Positions 60,757-64,000 of a DNA stretch of 64,000 bases are shown here, in pieces. The notes under the pieces are model-generated. The model did no database searches. It was not told the DNA's origin and worked only from the letters and a program-made list of their open reading frames with translations. The stretch's first letter is position 1, and each line of letters starts with the position of its first letter. The DNA is from Ilex aquifolium (Eukaryota > Streptophyta > Magnoliopsida > Aquifoliales > Aquifoliaceae), in NCBI GenBank assembly GCA_951799425.1, contig OX637398.1, positions 2,480,001 to 2,544,000 of the forward strand. The letters are read 5' to 3'. Position numbers and translations under genes: made by a program.

Positions 60757-62364
60757 GGTGTGTTTGTTTGGAAGGATAAAGGCAAATTGGACAAGCTGGA
60801 TTGGATAAAAATAGCCGGGGGCCCACATATCCCAGCTTTGGGTTCTCCAAATGGGATTGGCTATTCGTTGGGCTTGAATTAATTGGCCCGTATGAAATAG
60901 GCCTGGTATCCCACGTGATCCGGATACATGAAACCCATGTGGAGTTTGGGATTTCTAAGCCCACCATCTGGATAAGGAACAAAATTACTAAATTGCCCAT
61001 TAAACAGTAAATAGGGTAGGGTTTTTACCCCTTTCACCTGCTGGTCCCTCCACTTTGACAACGGCGTCTTCTGTCCCCTTCAACCGAAGGTATTGATCTC
61101 TCTCTCTCTATCTCTCTCTCTCTCCTGTCTCCCTCGTCTCTCTATCTCTTGCCTCTGTATTTTTTTATGCATTAGTTACATAGTTTAAGGTGGTATTTTG
61201 GCGTGAAACAGTAGATGATTCCAACAAGAAAAATTGAAGATAAATGGTATTTTTTTTTCCGTTTGAACTGGGGAGAAGGGCCAGTTCTGTCTTCATTGCT
61301 CTGTCTCTTCTTCTCTTCCTCCATGGCTAACGTCTGAAACGTTGCTGGTTGCTTAAAAAAGCACATGGCTATAGTGAGTCTTTGGTTCTAGAAAATTCTT
61401 TAACCACCAAGATTTGATGTCTTTGGTTTATATTCTCTAGTGAATGGTTGTAAGTTAAAGTGAAACCCCAAATAAGTCATAACTCAAAACCCCAAGAAAT
61501 ACAGTACCGTCTATTTCTTTCCCCAAAATCAACCACAATCCCTGACCAATATGGTGTAGTTGATTGTAAATTTGTGAAAGAGGCGGATTCCATGGTGCAT
61601 GTGAACATTGTAAAGAATGGTTTGGAATGTTGCCAGTTGCTTGACGACAAAAAATGTGCTCATTTTTTATTGATAAAGGATAACACATCTTAACTGTACA
61701 TGTATGTTGTCTATATTTTTTCTTTGTAACACAAGTTTTGTTCTTTTTTACATGTTTTGAAGGAAGTTTATATATGGTTTTCCCCATACTGGCTTATTGT
61801 ATTTTTTTGGGTGGTTGGAATTAATTTTTTCTTCTTTTATTTTTTTTTTTTAAAAAAACCGTTAATTACTACTATGGTTCATGTGAATTTGGGTTGTGAC
61901 GTAGTTTTTCATATATTCAAGCATTTTTGTCCTAAATATTTTAATATCTTTGGCGGATGAAATAAATTTGTGAGTGTATTATTAAAATCAACGTGTAATA
62001 ACATGTATTTGGTGAATACATAAGCATTCTTATAATTTTCACAATATTAAATTGGTAACCAACAATGATCAAAAAGTAAAAAAAAAAAAATGGTAATCAA
62101 CAATTCTCAAGCCAAAAAGGAGATATGATTGGATAGGATTCAAGGGTAAAATATTCAATTTATGTCAAATGTATTAGATGTTTAATAAAAAATTAAAGTT
62201 TGTCCATATCTCAATCACATTATAATGCATTATCCAAACCTGGGATTGGATAACACAATTTCCTTTTATTCCCCTGCAAATCCGGCCCATTGGGATTTCA
62301 CTGGATTGGTTTGGGATTTATATCCAAGCCAGTCTAGTCCAACCATGAATTGCCAAACACACTC
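60757..62364. mobile_element. Possible nested TIR element
   Basis: The left GGTGTGTTTG and right CAAACACACTC ends are inverted, and both lie next to GTAG. It sits wholly inside the larger element, with the same GGATTGGATAA-type subterminal phrases (left GATTGGATAAAAATAG; right GGGATTGGATAACAC). Ends are one base out of register, so this is tentative. Confidence 0.4.
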
Positions 62365-63299
62365 GTAGGGTTTTCTATCCACCTCCATCACTTTCCAACA
62401 CACTGCATCCCCCACTAACGGCACCGAAGTTCAAGGCTTATCTCTAGGTTTCTCTCTGTCTCTATCTCTATCTCTATCTCTATCTCTATCTCTCTGTCTT
62501 GGCTTATGTTGTATGTTGGTGATTGGTCTGTGTAGAAATTTATAATAGCTTGGTTTGGGTAGTACCAGTGTAGACCATTGTACTCTCTCTCCCAGATTAG
62601 ATCTCTCTCTCTATCTATATAAACAAAAAATCATTTTCTTCGACTGTTGATGCTCTTTGTAATGTGGAAGTCATTACCCATACAAAATGAAATTTGTTGT
62701 TTTTGTCTCTGTGGATTCGGTGACAATCGTTGAGTTTATTTTTCTTATTTCTTCTGCTTTTTTTGTATGTGTCGTTGTGGATCCAATGTCCATTGTTGAG
62801 TCTGAGACTGTCTCCATTTGGATCTGGTACTTCTGGATGTGGATTTGATCTTGTTTAAGTAGATTTGTTCTGCTATGTTCTTCTCTGTCTCAGCAGCTTT
62901 CTGTTGTCTCTCCATCTGTCTTTCTCCCTTCTTCGGTCGCTGCTTTGTGTGTGGTATATGTGTCAACTGTTGTGGCCGGATGAATTTGTTTTCCAGATTC
63001 ATCCCATTGCTTACTCAAGCCAATAGTATTTGGAAGATGTATTTTTTAATTTTCTTTATGAAACAGAGCACATGAAGACATCTCCGCTGTCTTATATAGG
63101 TGACTGTAAAGGCAAATATGTTAAATTTGGAAAATAAATAGAATAATATAGGTGACTGTAAAGGCAAATAGCAGGAAATAAAAACCATGGTGTAGATCTA
63201 TTTGAGGTGAATCCAATGCAAGTGAAAAATTTGATGTAATACAAAAAATCAGTTTTTTTTTTTTTTTCCGAATGTTGTTTTATTGAATGAATTGAGAAA

Positions 63300-63432
63300 A
63301 TTACAAGAATCAAATAGAAAATTTGTTACAAAAACAGAAAAAATCGTTACAGAAAAAAAAAAAAAATCTGTTACAAGAAACAAAACAAAAAACTTCTGTT
63401 ACGGGAAACAAAACAGAATAAATTCTATTACA
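63300..63432. repeat. Degenerate short tandem repeat (GTTACAAGAAACAAAACA type)
   Basis: Four to five imperfect copies of a 25-35-bp phrase containing TGTTACAAGAAACAAAAC, with A-runs between them. It lies inside the large TIR element. Confidence 0.6.
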
Positions 63433-63703
63433 ATCAAACCTAGGCTGCATCTTCAGTAAATGCCCTTCCAAACATGGTATAGGATTGTATTACATTTATT
63501 TACACAAAGGTGCAATGGTCATTTTAGTATGTTTTATCTTCACATGTGAATGAGACCCACAAATCAAATGGTTTCTATCCAAAGATGAGATAGGATTTAA
63601 TACATTACTTTATAATCCTCCAATCCGGACCACTTTGCATTGGGTTGGATTGGGTTTGGATTCAAATCCAATTCAATCTTCCCATGGTAATCCAAACATC
63701 ACC

Positions 63704-64000
63704 TATATGATTTAGTTTAATTTATGCTCCGTTTGGTAGGAATGATGGAAAGTAGGAGTAATACAATTTCTATCATTCAAGGAAAGAAAGTAAGAATGAT
63801 ATACTTTTTTTTTTTGTGTTTGGTAGGATGGATAGAAAATAAAAATAATTAATTTTTTTTTGTGCTTGATAAGATCGAAAAAATGTTTATGTTTTTATTT
63901 TTTTTGATTTTATTTTTTATTTTTTATTTTTTTTAAAATTTTTTTTTAATGTTTTTTTTAAAATATATATACATATACATATTTTATCATTTTATTTATA
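63704..64000. other. Window end: AT-rich, possible start of another TIR element
   Basis: GCTCCGTTTGGTAGGAATGATGG at about 63727 resembles the ends of plant TIR elements of the GTTTGG type, but its partner lies outside. The rest is T-rich low complexity. Confidence 0.3.

Larger units (their letters stand above)
60563..63703. mobile_element. ~3.1-kb TIR element (superfamily open) in a DEG8 intron
   Basis: The left end GGTGGTGTTTGGAT and the right end in reverse GGTGATGTTTGGAT form 14-bp TIRs (13 of 14 match). Both subterminal regions are rich in GGATTGGATT/AATCCAATCC. Flanks share TA or TATA, so the TSD could be 2-4 bp. No transposase was recognised. The interior holds CT-rich runs (61095-61125, 62455-62495) and a second, possibly nested TIR pair. 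Non-autonomous or composite element. Confidence 0.6.

Overview
The window is nuclear DNA of a flowering plant, most likely a eudicot. It is AT-rich, the genes have many introns with GT-AG borders, the proteins are plant-type, and class I and class II plant transposons are dense. I cannot name the species. Exon borders below were placed by eye from reading frame, splice dinucleotides and remembered family consensus; no alignment was run.

Layout, left to right. The first two coding exons of a 40S ribosomal protein S9 gene lie on the minus strand (526-1700) and run off the left edge. A bHLH47/POPEYE-like transcription factor follows on the minus strand (3194-5113, with a 5'UTR exon near 5.8-5.9 kb). 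Then come a 931-bp Mutator-like hairpin element, a 702-bp hAT MITE and a 3.6-kb hAT transposon whose transposase has one stop codon. CUL3 (two exons, + strand, 15241-21305) carries a TRIM in its intron. A THADA/TRM732 homologue (four exons, + strand, 22822-33432) carries two MITEs in its third intron. A NAP1-related protein/SET gene (ten-exon transcripts, minus strand, 35078-43371) carries three elements in its introns and has two candidate first exons. A very young 8.3-kb Ty3/gypsy Tat-type LTR retrotransposon (45547-53868) separates this gene from a type 1 non-specific lipid transfer protein (minus strand, 54117-54726). Last is DEG8, a chloroplast Deg protease (+ strand, 55946-59977); its 3' exon(s) lie beyond the right edge, behind an intron holding about 3.1 kb of nested TIR elements.

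The genes form no pathway or operon. They are ordinary single-copy-type loci: translation, iron-response transcription, ubiquitin ligase scaffold, tRNA modification, histone chaperone, lipid transfer and thylakoid protease. Most of the unusual content is mobile DNA inserted into or next to them, often with target-site duplications still readable.

The observations I rate highest are the duplicated, same-phase first exons of the NRP gene, which would give two N-terminal halves of the dimerisation helix; a 54-bp tandem array of paired hairpins in the 3' region of the Tat element; the long Mutator-like hairpin about 270 bp upstream of the POPEYE-like gene; an in-frame 27-bp minisatellite in THADA; and a 246-bp miniature LTR element in an NRP intron.
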